64,000 nt of DNA from Mesorhizobium sp. WSM4311 (GTDB lineage: Bacteria; Pseudomonadota; Alphaproteobacteria; Rhizobiales; Rhizobiaceae), in NCBI RefSeq assembly GCF_002295115.1, contig NZ_NSFV01000005.1, positions 496,001 through 560,000 on the forward strand. Reading direction: 5' to 3'. Below, in pieces: positions 18,505-26,124 of this stretch. The notes under the pieces are model-generated. The model was not told where the DNA came from. It did no database searches and was given only the letters and a program-made list of their open reading frames with translations. Numbering within the stretch: position 1 is the stretch's first letter; each line of letters opens with the position of its first letter. The position numbers were made by a program, and so were the translations under genes.

Positions 18505-19138
18505 CGGACGCCTCGACCCACGCCCGCGTGGCCTGACAGCTTTCCATCGCCCGCCCGAAGGCATCGCGTTCGCTGAGCCGGGCCATGTAGGTTTGCTCGG
18601 CGGCACCGAGGGCGACTCCGCCAAATCCGCGGGCCAGCTGTAATGCGTAGTAAACCGAGATGTCGGCGGCGGTGAACCTGTCGCCGGCCAGATATGGCGA
18701 AAGCGCCAGCTGCCGGCTCACCAGTCCCAGCCGGGTCTGGAACACGCGGAGAGCCTGGCGGGCGCTCCAGTTCCTTCGCTCCACCTCGGGTGCAAAATTG
18801 CGGGCGCCGCCGACGAAATAAATGGGGGCCGCGAGGCTGGCTTCGCCGAGGTGGAGGAACTGCTGGTACGCGGGGAATGCAGGATCTTGCGCGCCTGGCG
18901 CCAGCGGCGTCGGCCCATAGCGCGCCATCAAGTACTGCATGATCGCAATCGACTCGACCATGACGACGTCGCCGTCCCGAATAGCCGGGATGAACCCGCC
19001 AGGGTTGATGGCCAGGAACTCCGTGTCGTCCTGCACGCCGGCCGCCAGGTCCACGGGCCGCAAACGGTAAGCGAGCCCCATCTCCTCCAGCAGCCAGACA
19101 ACCCGAAAGCCTCTGCCTTCCCCGAACACCGTGATCAT
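18485..19138 (-). CDS. Glutathione S-transferase family protein
   Basis: 217 residues. The N-terminal thioredoxin-like domain has SRGF-like GEGRGFRVVWLLEEMGL, then INPGGFIPAIRDGD (cis-Pro region) and MVESIAIMQYLMARYG (glutathione-binding Glu-Ser). The C-terminal helical domain has YLAGDRFTAADISVYYAL. It would conjugate glutathione to electrophiles in the cytosol. ATG 19138 gives MITVFGEG, the usual GST start; the upstream extension (from 19177) lacks family character. Confidence 0.88.
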   Translation of the reverse strand: MITVFGEGRGFRVVWLLEEMGLAYRLRPVDLAAGVQDDTEFLAINPGGFIPAIRDGDVVMVESIAIMQYLMARYGPTPLAPGAQDPAFPAYQQFLHLGEASLAAPIYFVGGARNFAPEVERRNWSARQALRVFQTRLGLVSRQLALSPYLAGDRFTAADISVYYALQLARGFGGVALGAAEQTYMARLSERDAFGRAMESCQATRAWVEASAKACRA

Positions 19139-19258
19139 GCGTACGCCTTCAACTGATTGCAACTGGCAAGCGGTCATTTATCAGCGGACTGATCCTGTTT
19201 TGCAAGCGGTGGTCCCAAAAACCAATTGCGATCCAAAATCAGTCGATCTAGCCTATAA

Positions 19259-19279
19259 CCGATTGCATAACACAATCGG
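19259..19279. promoter_or_regulatory. Inverted repeat in GST/DHFR-fold divergent region
   Basis: CCGATTG, 7-base spacer, CAATCGG: a perfect 7-base inverted repeat 33 bases before the start of the downstream gene. It is probably an operator or part of a promoter; the regulator is unknown. Confidence 0.45.
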
Positions 19280-19312
19280 AACCGCGGACGTGCCGGGTGA
19301 GGAGGAAGGGGT

Positions 19313-19843
19313 ATGGCCAAGCTCGTGTTCGGAATGAACCAGTCCCTGGACGGCTATGTCGACCATATGGCATTTGCGCCAGGCCCCACGCTCTTGCGCC
19401 ACTTCATCAAGGAAGCTCAGGCGCAGGCGGGCAGTGTCTATGGCCGCCAGATGTATGAAATCATGCGATACTGGGACGACGATCATCCTGAATGGAATGC
19501 GGACGAACGCGCCTTCGCGGCGGCGTGGCGGAGACAGCCGAAATGGGTCGTCTCGCGCTCGTTGAAGTCGGTTGGCCCCAACGCCAGGCTTGTCGCGGAT
19601 GATCTCGAGGGCGCGATCCGGGAGTTAAAGGGCGAGCGCGACGGGGAGATTGAAGTTGCCGGCCCGAACCTGGCGCAAAGCCTCACCGAACTTGGCCTGA
19701 TCGATGAGTATCGGATCTACCTGCACGCCGTCGTGCTGGGGCACGGCAAGCCCTATTTCGCCGGACCCCGGCCACCACTGCGCCTTATGACCCATGATCG
19801 GATCGGCGAGGATGTGATCAGGTTGACCTACGTTCCCGCATAA
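19313..19843 (+). CDS. Dihydrofolate reductase family protein (RibD C-terminal-like)
   Basis: 176 residues. It begins MAKLVFGMNQSLDGYVDH, matching the MxxSLDGYI opening of the DHFR/RibD-C fold, and continues with SVYGRQMYEIM and GEIEVAGPNLAQSLTELGLIDEYRIYLHAVVLGHGKPYF. Relatives include YwjB/YyaP proteins, whose in vivo role is unclear. It probably binds NADPH. A GAGGAAGGGG run ahead of ATG 19313 is a good ribosome-binding site. The gene is divergent from the GST gene. Confidence 0.86.
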   Translation: MAKLVFGMNQSLDGYVDHMAFAPGPTLLRHFIKEAQAQAGSVYGRQMYEIMRYWDDDHPEWNADERAFAAAWRRQPKWVVSRSLKSVGPNARLVADDLEGAIRELKGERDGEIEVAGPNLAQSLTELGLIDEYRIYLHAVVLGHGKPYFAGPRPPLRLMTHDRIGEDVIRLTYVPA

Positions 19844-20091
19844 TCTCGCGGCCCGCCGGATGGAAATTCGCCGCTGAAGTCCGGTCTTGTGTTGAGCCAA
19901 GGCGACGGGGGACGGGTTCGCTTTGGCGGCGAGCCCGGACGACATCGCGCATGGCGGCGCCGCTGTTGGAAAAGCAGCTACCCCTTCATGACATTTGCCG
20001 GAGATGTTCTAATTGTGGTTGCGGCCGGCAGGTGATCCTATTGCGGCAGTTGAGTCCTCGCCCTCGGTTCCATCCAGAGCTCAAGCGCACC

Positions 20092-21945
20092 ATGTCGATT
20101 TCCGATACGATCTACCGCCCGTTCGAAAACTTGATCCGGCCGCTGGATATTCCCTACCGGCCGCTGCCCGCCAAGGGGCCTGCCGCCGTCCTCCTGCACT
20201 TCATTTCGATGTTTCGCGGCGTGCTGATTGCCCTGGCGCTTTCCTCCATGGCGATGGAAGCCATCAATCTGACGATCGTCTGGGGGCTTTCGGTTATCGT
20301 CGATGGCGTCACGCAACAGGGCGCTTCAGCCTTCCTGCATAACGAATGGCCGCTTTTGACGTTCCTCGGCCTGCTGATCTTTCCGGCCATGCCGGTGGTC
20401 TCGTTCCTGCTCAACACGCTGACCTCGCACACGCTCGGCGTCGGCATGCCGGCCGCCATCCAGTGGCAGGGCCACAAGGCGGTGGAACGGCAGGATCTCT
20501 CCTTCTTCCATGACCTCTATGCCGGTCAGGTCGCCTCGCGCCTGCAGCAGGTGGCATCTGCCGTCCAGCAGCAGATCATTGCCGCGTTCCAGTCCATTCC
20601 ACGCTTCCTGCTGCAGTTGGTTGGTTCGGTGGTCCTGCTCAGCGCGCTGTCCTGGCAGCTTGCCTTGCCGGTGGTCGTCTGGATCGCGCTGAACGTGGCA
20701 TTCACCGTCAGGGTCGTTCCCACCTTTGCCGAGCGCTCGCGCCGCACCGCCAGGCAGCGCAGCATGGTGGCGGGCGCCATCACCGATCTCTACACCAACA
20801 TGCAGATGATCAAGCAGTTCGCCGCCGAGGACAGCGAGGCGGGCGCTATCCGTCGCATCATCCAGCAGACCGTGCACACCCAACACAGCGAACAACGCAT
20901 CTACCGTACCTCGGAACTGACTGTCGTCGTCCTCAACATGACGCTGTGGCTGACCACGCTTTCGATCGGATTTTCCGGTCTCGTCAATGGGTTTCTCTCC
21001 ATCGGCCAGTTTGTCGGCGCCGTCTACATCCTCCAGCGCCTGTCGACACAGATCTTCACATTCCTGCAGATGGGCCAGCAGATCTTCCAGGCGATCGGCA
21101 CGATCAAGGACGCCATGCCGGTCATGACGACCCCGCCCACCATCACCGACTGGCCGGATGCGGCCCATCTCAAGGTCGAGACCGGCGAGATCCGTTTCGA
21201 AAACGTGCGCTTCGCCTACAAGGCCGGAAAGCCGGTCATCGAGGATCTGTCGCTGAGGATCCGCCCGGGCGAGAAGGTCGGCCTCGTCGGCCTCTCGGGC
21301 GCTGGCAAGACCACGCTCGCGAACCTGCTGATGCGCTTCTACGATGTCAAGGAGGGCGCAATCCTGATCGACGGACAGGATATCCGCGCCGTCAGCCAGG
21401 CAAGCCTTCGGCGCGCCATCGGTGTTATCGCGCAGGATGTCGCGCTGCTGCATCGTTCTGTCGGCGACAATATCCGCTATGGCCGGCCGGAGGCGAGCGA
21501 ACAGGAGATCCAAGAGGTGGCCAAGATGGCCGCCGCCGATGCCTTCATCGCCGATCTTTCGGACGCCGAAGGCCGCAAGGGCTATGAAGCCTTCGTCGGC
21601 GACCGCGGCATCAAGCTGTCAGGCGGCCAGCGCCAGCGGGTCGCCATCGCCCGCGTGTTGTTGAAGAACGCGCCGATCCTGGTGCTCGACGAGGCAACCT
21701 CCGCCCTCGACAGCGAGTCCGAGGCTGCCATCCAGGAGAGGCTTAACCTCGTGATGGAGGGAAAGACGGTGATCGCAATCGCACATCGCCTCTCGACGAT
21801 TGCCATGATGGACCGGATAGTCGTGCTCGAGCAGGGCCGGATCGTCGAAGAAGGAAAGCCGGACGAACTGGTCAAGCGGGACGGCCTGTTTGCACGGCTG
21901 TGGAAGCGCCAGACAGGTGGCTTTCTCCCTGAAGAGATCGGCTAG
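20092..21945 (+). CDS. ABC transporter, fused permease/ATPase (exporter type)
   Basis: About 617 residues. An N-terminal membrane domain with about six segments (residues 40-340) precedes an ATPase domain. The ATPase has Walker A GLSGAGKTTL, signature IKLSGGQRQRVAIARVLL, Walker B ILVLDEATSALDSESE and switch IAHRLSTI. The architecture is that of homodimeric type IV exporters (MsbA/multidrug-like). The substrate may be lipid, peptide or drug and cannot be chosen. ATG 20092 starts MSISDTIYRPFENLIRPL; an upstream start at 19951 adds an unrelated tail. About 250 bases before it hold no gene I can support. Confidence 0.9.
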   Translation: MSISDTIYRPFENLIRPLDIPYRPLPAKGPAAVLLHFISMFRGVLIALALSSMAMEAINLTIVWGLSVIVDGVTQQGASAFLHNEWPLLTFLGLLIFPAMPVVSFLLNTLTSHTLGVGMPAAIQWQGHKAVERQDLSFFHDLYAGQVASRLQQVASAVQQQIIAAFQSIPRFLLQLVGSVVLLSALSWQLALPVVVWIALNVAFTVRVVPTFAERSRRTARQRSMVAGAITDLYTNMQMIKQFAAEDSEAGAIRRIIQQTVHTQHSEQRIYRTSELTVVVLNMTLWLTTLSIGFSGLVNGFLSIGQFVGAVYILQRLSTQIFTFLQMGQQIFQAIGTIKDAMPVMTTPPTITDWPDAAHLKVETGEIRFENVRFAYKAGKPVIEDLSLRIRPGEKVGLVGLSGAGKTTLANLLMRFYDVKEGAILIDGQDIRAVSQASLRRAIGVIAQDVALLHRSVGDNIRYGRPEASEQEIQEVAKMAAADAFIADLSDAEGRKGYEAFVGDRGIKLSGGQRQRVAIARVLLKNAPILVLDEATSALDSESEAAIQERLNLVMEGKTVIAIAHRLSTIAMMDRIVVLEQGRIVEEGKPDELVKRDGLFARLWKRQTGGFLPEEIG

Positions 21946-22216
21946 CCTGGAAACGCTCCCGTTTTTCCGCGTGGGTGCCTCAAGGATGAAGAGGATGAAT
22001 TGTCAAAGCGGACGCCTCCAGGTCCTCCTTGCTGAAGATGGCGCAGGCTCCGAGAGGCCGGCTATGTGCTGTGGCCTGCCGCCGCTTCCGACCGCTTCCG
22101 AGACGTTCACGGCCGCTTCCGGCATTACCCGGAAACTGCCTTTGGGTGCGTGCGATAGACAAATTCATGGTCGGGTCAAGCTTGCAATTTCCCTTATTTG
22201 GGATATTTTCTCACAT

Positions 22217-22774
22217 ATGGATACAGCCTCACCCCACTTCAAAGCCTTGGCCGACCATCTTCGCCTGCTCCGGGCAGTTCGTGGACTTACCCTTCAGGAG
22301 CTCGCGGCAAACAGCGGGGTCAGTCGGGCGACGCTGTCCCGGATCGAGAATGGCGAAGTCAGCCCAACAGCGGAAACGCTTGGTCGTCTGGCATCGGCTT
22401 TCGCGTTGCCGCTTTCCCAGCTTCTGGCGCCGCTCGAGCCGGACTTTCCCCCGCTTGTCCGCCGCGCTGACCAAAGCATATGGTCGGACCAGGAGAAGGG
22501 CTTCACCCGCCGTGCTCTTTCGCCGCCCAGCGGGCGACTGAAGCTGGAAATGATCGAGTGCGAGATCGCGCCCAACCAGCGCATCGTCTACGAGCGGCCC
22601 GCTCTTCCGGGGCACGAACACCACTTGGTGCTTTTGGCGGGTGCGCTTGTTTTGATCGCCGATGGCGTTCGGCACGACCTGCGTCCCGGTGACTGCCTGC
22701 GCTATCGGCTGCGCGGCGCCTCTTCCTTTGAGACCGGCGAACAATCGGCCCGCTACATTATCGCCATGGCTTAA
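22217..22774 (+). CDS. XRE-family regulator with C-terminal cupin domain
   Basis: 185 residues. A helix-turn-helix (LRLLRAVRGLTLQELAANSGVSRATLSRIENGEVSPTAETLGRLASAF) fills residues about 15-65. A small cupin-like domain follows (PGHEHHLVLLAGALVLIADGVRHDLRPGD). This architecture senses small metabolites. It begins 13 bases before the acetyltransferase gene ends its leader and the two are co-directional, so they are probably co-transcribed. ATG 22217 was chosen because the domain starts there; the open frame extends upstream to 21890 without homology. Confidence 0.87.
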   Translation: MDTASPHFKALADHLRLLRAVRGLTLQELAANSGVSRATLSRIENGEVSPTAETLGRLASAFALPLSQLLAPLEPDFPPLVRRADQSIWSDQEKGFTRRALSPPSGRLKLEMIECEIAPNQRIVYERPALPGHEHHLVLLAGALVLIADGVRHDLRPGDCLRYRLRGASSFETGEQSARYIIAMA

Positions 22775-22787
22775 GGAACCGCCATAC

Positions 22788-23312
22788 ATGGAAACGCAGA
22801 TCATTGAACTCGACGGTCTCGCCATCGAGAAAAGGCTGGGGGAGCTTTCCAGGGTTCTCGCAGACAGCGTAGCCGATGGCGCGGCGATCAGCTTCATGGC
22901 GCCCATGCCCTACGAGGACGCGGCTCGGTTCTGGTCGGGCGATGTTCAGCGTGGGGTCGCTGCGGGACGCAGAGTGCTTTTCGGCGCGGAGCGGGGCGGC
23001 GAGATCGTCGGAACCGTCCAGCTTCTCACCGCCATGCCGCCCAACCAGCCGCATCGCTGCGAGATCGCAAAGATGATCGTCCATCCGCAAGCACGCAGGC
23101 TCGGCATCGGGCGAGCCCTGATGAATGAAGCGCTGAATCGTGCGCGTGAACTGGGCAAAACCCTCGTAACCCTCGACACGCGAACCGGGGACGCCGCGGA
23201 GCCGCTATACGTTTCCGTTGGCTTCGAGGTGGCTGGTGTGATCCCTGGCTTCGCCTGGGACCCGGACGGCAAGGCGCTGCACGCGACGACCTACATGTTC
23301 AGGCGGATATAG
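22788..23312 (+). CDS. GNAT family N-acetyltransferase
   Basis: 174 residues. The acetyl-CoA-binding motif A is MIVHPQARRLGIGRALMNEALNRARELG, preceded by GEIVGTVQLLTAMP and followed by LDTRTGDAAEPLYVSVGFEVAGVIPGFA. It transfers acetyl groups from acetyl-CoA; the amine acceptor is unknown. TAAGGAACC, at the stop of the XRE gene, serves as ribosome-binding site for ATG 22788, so the two genes form a pair. Confidence 0.88.
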   Translation: METQIIELDGLAIEKRLGELSRVLADSVADGAAISFMAPMPYEDAARFWSGDVQRGVAAGRRVLFGAERGGEIVGTVQLLTAMPPNQPHRCEIAKMIVHPQARRLGIGRALMNEALNRARELGKTLVTLDTRTGDAAEPLYVSVGFEVAGVIPGFAWDPDGKALHATTYMFRRI

Positions 23313-23506
23313 TCAGGTGCCGCGGGTCTGAGTTTCGCCGGCATGGGCGCGGTGATCGGCGCTGCGCGCCGATCCCATCGCCGCCATGAAAGCAGGGCGG
23401 GCCGGCGAAGCCAAATTGAAAGGGGACGGATCTCAGCGGTGGTCGGACGCGACCGGTGTCGCCGGTGCATGCGTAGCCGGGTGAACCTTGAGCGCGGTCA
23501 AGTTGT

Positions 23507-23521
23507 GTTAAGCTGGGTAAA
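23507..23521 (+). promoter_or_regulatory. CpxR-like box ahead of the truncated response-regulator gene
   Basis: GTTAA-N5-GTAAA, close to the enterobacterial CpxR consensus GTAAA-N5-GTAAA, lying 63 bases before the start of a CpxR-like fragment. It would fit autoregulation of the lost two-component operon. The same box type occurs, in the other orientation, at 24,338 and 25,190. Confidence 0.5.
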
Positions 23522-23584
23522 ATCCCGCCGCCCGCGCGCGTTTGTGCCTTATGGGTGACCGGCGTGAATGACGGACGGAGTGCA

Positions 23585-23807
23585 ATGAACAAGGTCCTCC
23601 TCATCGACGACGATGTCGAGTTGACGACGCTGCTGCAGGAATACCTGGTCGAAGAAGGGTATGACGTCGCGACAGGCACGGACGGCGGCGATCGAGTGCC
23701 ATGGCGGGCGGGTATACGCGTCGCTACCGGATGTCGGCGGCCTGGCCATCATGCTGGAGATTCCCCGGCGGCCGGCGACGAGCGGCCCGGCGAACGATCG
23801 AGGCTGA
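23585..23807 (+). pseudogene. Fused remnant of a CpxR/CpxA-type two-component system
   Basis: The first 37 or so codons read MNKVLLIDDDVELTTLLQEY and continue with a receiver-domain N terminus very like CpxR. After about base 23692 the frame changes. The remaining codons (GGRVYASLPDVGGLAIML, then EIPRRP) match the last strand of a histidine kinase ATPase domain and its tail, ending at TGA 23805-23807. The intervening receiver end, DNA-binding domain and almost all of the kinase are gone. I read this as an internal deletion that joined the 5' end of the regulator gene to the 3' end of the kinase gene. A product, if made, could not signal. Confidence 0.72.
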
Positions 23808-23860
23808 TCGCAAGTTTTGGTAGTGGGTCAGTTTGAATTACAAGCACCATGGCAGGCGGC

Positions 23861-24130
23861 CTACTCAGCCTCATGCGTTGGCGGGTTGACCGCCGACACA
23901 TATTTCTCCTCGATCCAGATCGAATGCATGTAGGCGGGTTCTCCAAAGACCTCACCGACCTCCAACTCCAGCAAGTGTGTCCCCGAATCATTCGTGACGC
24001 TGATAACCTCAAATTTTCGCCCGACACATCCGAGGAAAAGTTCTTTGGTGCGCATGTAATCGCCCGGAAGATCATCCTTAAGGTCCTCAGGCGCACCAAT
24101 GACGGTCACTATGCTACCCGCAGAAATCAT
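23861..24130 (-). CDS. 89-residue passenger protein of unknown function
   Basis: Begins MISAGSIVTVIGAPEDL and later has LFLGCVGRKFEVI, LLELEVGEVFG and AYMHSIWIEEKYV. It is a small, soluble, acidic protein with a mostly beta pattern. I recall similar uncharacterised proteins in bacteria but no assigned domain. TTGGAGG seven bases before ATG 24130 is a strong ribosome-binding site. The start overlaps the stop of the transposase remnant as TAATG, so translation was probably coupled to the transposase. The gene lies wholly inside the 514-bp element and is therefore a mobile cargo gene. Confidence 0.72.
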   Translation of the reverse strand: MISAGSIVTVIGAPEDLKDDLPGDYMRTKELFLGCVGRKFEVISVTNDSGTHLLELEVGEVFGEPAYMHSIWIEEKYVSAVNPPTHEAE

Positions 24131-24322
24131 TAAGCGCCTCCAACGCTGAGAGGTTGGCGCGCCTGTGCTTTGTAGGGCCCGCGCACCGTCGGTTTCTCGG
24201 CTTCCTTAGCTTCAACGAGCGCGACATATCACCAATTTCCGAAAGCCTGTCAGTGACGCCAGCGGCCATAGCTGGGGGAACGCGCAGCGTCTTATGGATG
24301 CGGACGAAGTTGTAATACACTG
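24130..24322 (-). pseudogene. Transposase C-terminal remnant
   Basis: About 62 codons survive, starting YNFVRIHKTLRVPPAMAAGV, a C-terminal pattern of rhizobial DDE transposases. After EIGD one base is missing; beyond it the correct frame runs VEAKEAEKPTVRGPYKAQ to the stop TAA at 24130-24132. The remnant begins immediately inside the right terminal repeat, so the whole N-terminal and catalytic part has been deleted. It cannot drive transposition. Confidence 0.75.
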
Positions 24323-24337
24323 ACCCACTACCCAAGT

Positions 24338-24373
24338 TTTACCCAACTTTACACTGCCTTTACGGCCATTAAC
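24338..24373 (+). promoter_or_regulatory. Array of four TTTAC boxes ahead of the methyltransferase gene
   Basis: TTTAC-N5-TTTAC-N6-TTTAC-N5-TTAAC, repeating every 10-11 bases and so on one face of the helix. Read on the other strand these are GTAAA units spaced as in CpxR sites. The array ends 60 bases before ATG 24433. The same array and flanks recur at 25,190-25,225. Confidence 0.6.
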
Positions 24374-24432
24374 GCCGGCATCGCTAAAGCTGGACCGTGA
24401 TCCCGGTTCTTCAAATGCGAGAGAACGGACTG

Positions 24433-25062
24433 ATGTCGGCGACCGATGCGGTGTTCCAGCAGGGCAAGAGGATGCGGTTCCTCTGGCTGGCCGTCCCATT
24501 GCTTTTGATGCCAATCCTGTTGTCGCAGAGCGCTTGGCCGCCGGAGAGCCGTCCTCGCCAAGGCATGGAATTCATGGGTTGCGCCTTTATCCTCCTATGT
24601 ATCGCCGGGCGGTGCTGGGCATCGCTGTATATAGGCGGACACAAGAATCGGGACCTCATTACGAACGGCCCTTATCGATACACCCGCAACCCGCTGTACT
24701 TCTTTTCTTCCCTGGGGCTTGCCGGCATCGGCCTGACTTTTGGGTCAATCGCTATCGCGGCCTTCTATTTTTTGTTCGGGTATCTGGTCTTCGCTTATGT
24801 CTGCGCCCGCGAATCGATTGCCCTGCACGGGCTTTTCGGCAATGCTTACCGGGAATATTGCCGCGAGGTTCCCGCCTTCTTCCCCCGCCTCGGACGAAGC
24901 GCCGGCGACGCCGCAGATCAGCTGCCCATGACGTTCAACCCAGCTGCGCTGAAGCGTACTGCAATCGACAGTTCTTGCTTTCTCCTGGCAATCCCCGCGT
25001 CCGAACTCATCGAGACGTTGCGATTTGCAAGACTCCTCAAGCCTATGTTGCCCCTTTTTTGA
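24433..25062 (+). CDS. Isoprenylcysteine methyltransferase-like membrane protein
   Basis: About 209 residues with four to five membrane segments. The key motif is NGPYRYTRNPLYFFS, followed by ARESIALHGLFGNAYREYCREVPAFFPRL, typical of the ICMT/PEMT-like methyltransferase family where it forms the SAM and substrate site. Bacterial members methylate lipid or small-molecule targets at the membrane; the target here is unknown. ATG 24433 is preferred over ATG 24397, which lies closer to the box array. The gene is preceded by TTTAC boxes and so may respond to envelope stress. Confidence 0.82.
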   Translation: MSATDAVFQQGKRMRFLWLAVPLLLMPILLSQSAWPPESRPRQGMEFMGCAFILLCIAGRCWASLYIGGHKNRDLITNGPYRYTRNPLYFFSSLGLAGIGLTFGSIAIAAFYFLFGYLVFAYVCARESIALHGLFGNAYREYCREVPAFFPRLGRSAGDAADQLPMTFNPAALKRTAIDSSCFLLAIPASELIETLRFARLLKPMLPLF

Positions 25063-25100
25063 TAGCGGCTGCCCGCCCGTTGAGACGGTTTCGAACCTGC

Positions 25101-25181
25101 GTGCGGTTGCAGGGCCGCGCGATCACGCTGGCGCTTCCCCGGCAGCCGGCGATGTATGCGCCGGCTAAAGATCGAGGCTGA
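25101..25181 (+). pseudogene. Second decayed histidine-kinase 3' end
   Basis: The frame ending at TGA 25179-25181 reads GRAITLALPRQPAMYAPAKD. It aligns with LAIMLEIPRRPATSGPAND, the end of the kinase remnant at 23.75-23.81 kb, and both end in DRG. The DNA of the two segments matches over roughly 75 bases and then runs into the same TTTAC array. It has no usable start and is a relic of duplication. Confidence 0.55.
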
Positions 25182-25189
25182 TGGCAAGT

Positions 25190-25225
25190 TTTACCGAACT
25201 TTACACTGCCTTTACCGCCATTAAC
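25190..25225 (+). promoter_or_regulatory. Array of four TTTAC boxes ahead of the DUF3313 gene
   Basis: TTTAC-N5-TTTAC-N6-TTTAC-N5-TTAAC, identical in layout to the array at 24,338-24,373 and 54 bases before ATG 25279. Homology between the two copies continues into the downstream leader (TAAAGC...TGATCC). This copy preserves the uninterrupted insertion target CAAGTTTT at 25,185-25,192. Confidence 0.6.
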
Positions 25226-25278
25226 GCTGGGGCCGGTAAAGCCTGAACCCATGATCCCCGGTTCAGGCGATTTTGACA

Positions 25279-26124
25279 ATGATCGTTAAGCTTCGGCGAC
25301 TTGAAATGCGGCCGCGGGCAGCGCTCAGCGTGGCCCTGTTCTCATGGTTGTCCGCCTGCACAAATGTGCCCTTGCCGGAGGGCACGTCCCTCGATTCCTC
25401 CGCCGGAATGCGCCCATCGGGCGGCACCCTCACGCATGCAAAATTGCGCGTGGATTCGGCACCGGTGCTCGCCGCGCAGACGGTGCGCATCGTACCGACC
25501 TCTACGCAGGTCGGCAGCCGTGGCTTTGATACCAACGACCTGACGCTGGTGACCAACGCGATCGACCGGGCACTCTGCACCGACCTTGCCGACCGCTTCA
25601 AGGTCGTGTCCGCGAGCCAGCCGGCGGACCTCACCGTCCAAGCGACGGTCACCAACATCGTTGCGACGAACCGTACGGCAGCGGCGGGTTCAGTCGTTGC
25701 GTCGCTCGGCGGCGCGGCGGCGGGGCTCGGGGTTCCAATCCCGCGCCTTCCGATCGGCCTCGGCGGCCTGGCGATCGAGGCCGAGGCGATCGACAAGGAA
25801 GGCTCGCAAAGGGCAGCCATGCTCTGGTCGCGCGGTGCCAACATGATCACGACAAAGCCTCGGGTGTCCGCTGTCGGGGATGCGTACGCCCTCTCTTCGG
25901 CCTTCGCCGCGGACTTCGCCCGCATGGTGGTCACGGGCAAGGACCCATTCAAGGGAATGCCGGCGATACCATCCATGCAAAGACTGCGCGCTTCGCTGGG
26001 CGGCAATCCGAAATACGACGCCTGCAAGGCGTTCGGGAGGGCTCCCGGCATTTCGGGGCTCGTCGCCGCCCGATTTGGCTTGCCGCCCACCTGGACCGAC
26101 AAGGGCGCTGTAGTCTCCCACTAG
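25279..26124 (+). CDS. DUF3313-type lipoprotein
   Basis: 281 residues. A signal sequence ends in the lipobox LSAC (SVALFSWLSAC), so the protein should be lipid-anchored. The body has PEGTSLDSSAGMRPSGG, LTLVTNAIDRALCTDLADRFKVVSASQPADLTVQATVTNIV and a Gly/Ala-rich stretch, as in the DUF3313 family of outer-membrane-associated proteins of unknown function. ATG 25279 is the first in frame; ATG 25306 (MRPRAALSVALFSW) would give a more compact signal peptide. The upstream TTTAC array suggests envelope-stress control. Confidence 0.82.
   Translation: MIVKLRRLEMRPRAALSVALFSWLSACTNVPLPEGTSLDSSAGMRPSGGTLTHAKLRVDSAPVLAAQTVRIVPTSTQVGSRGFDTNDLTLVTNAIDRALCTDLADRFKVVSASQPADLTVQATVTNIVATNRTAAAGSVVASLGGAAAGLGVPIPRLPIGLGGLAIEAEAIDKEGSQRAAMLWSRGANMITTKPRVSAVGDAYALSSAFAADFARMVVTGKDPFKGMPAIPSMQRLRASLGGNPKYDACKAFGRAPGISGLVAARFGLPPTWTDKGAVVSH

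Larger units (their letters stand above)
23811..24340. mobile_element. 514-bp non-autonomous insertion element with 8-bp target duplication
   Basis: The element proper is 23819-24332. Its two ends are inverted copies starting GGTAGTGGGTCAGT (14 identical bases, then a looser match). It is flanked on both sides by CAAGTTTT (23811-23818 and 24333-24340). The empty site is visible in the related sequence at 25,185-25,192, where one CAAGTTTT continues directly into ACCGAACTTTACA. Inside are a transposase 3' remnant and an 89-residue gene, both on the minus strand. Ends beginning GGT and an 8-base duplication fit the IS1 family; that assignment is inference. Confidence 0.85.
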
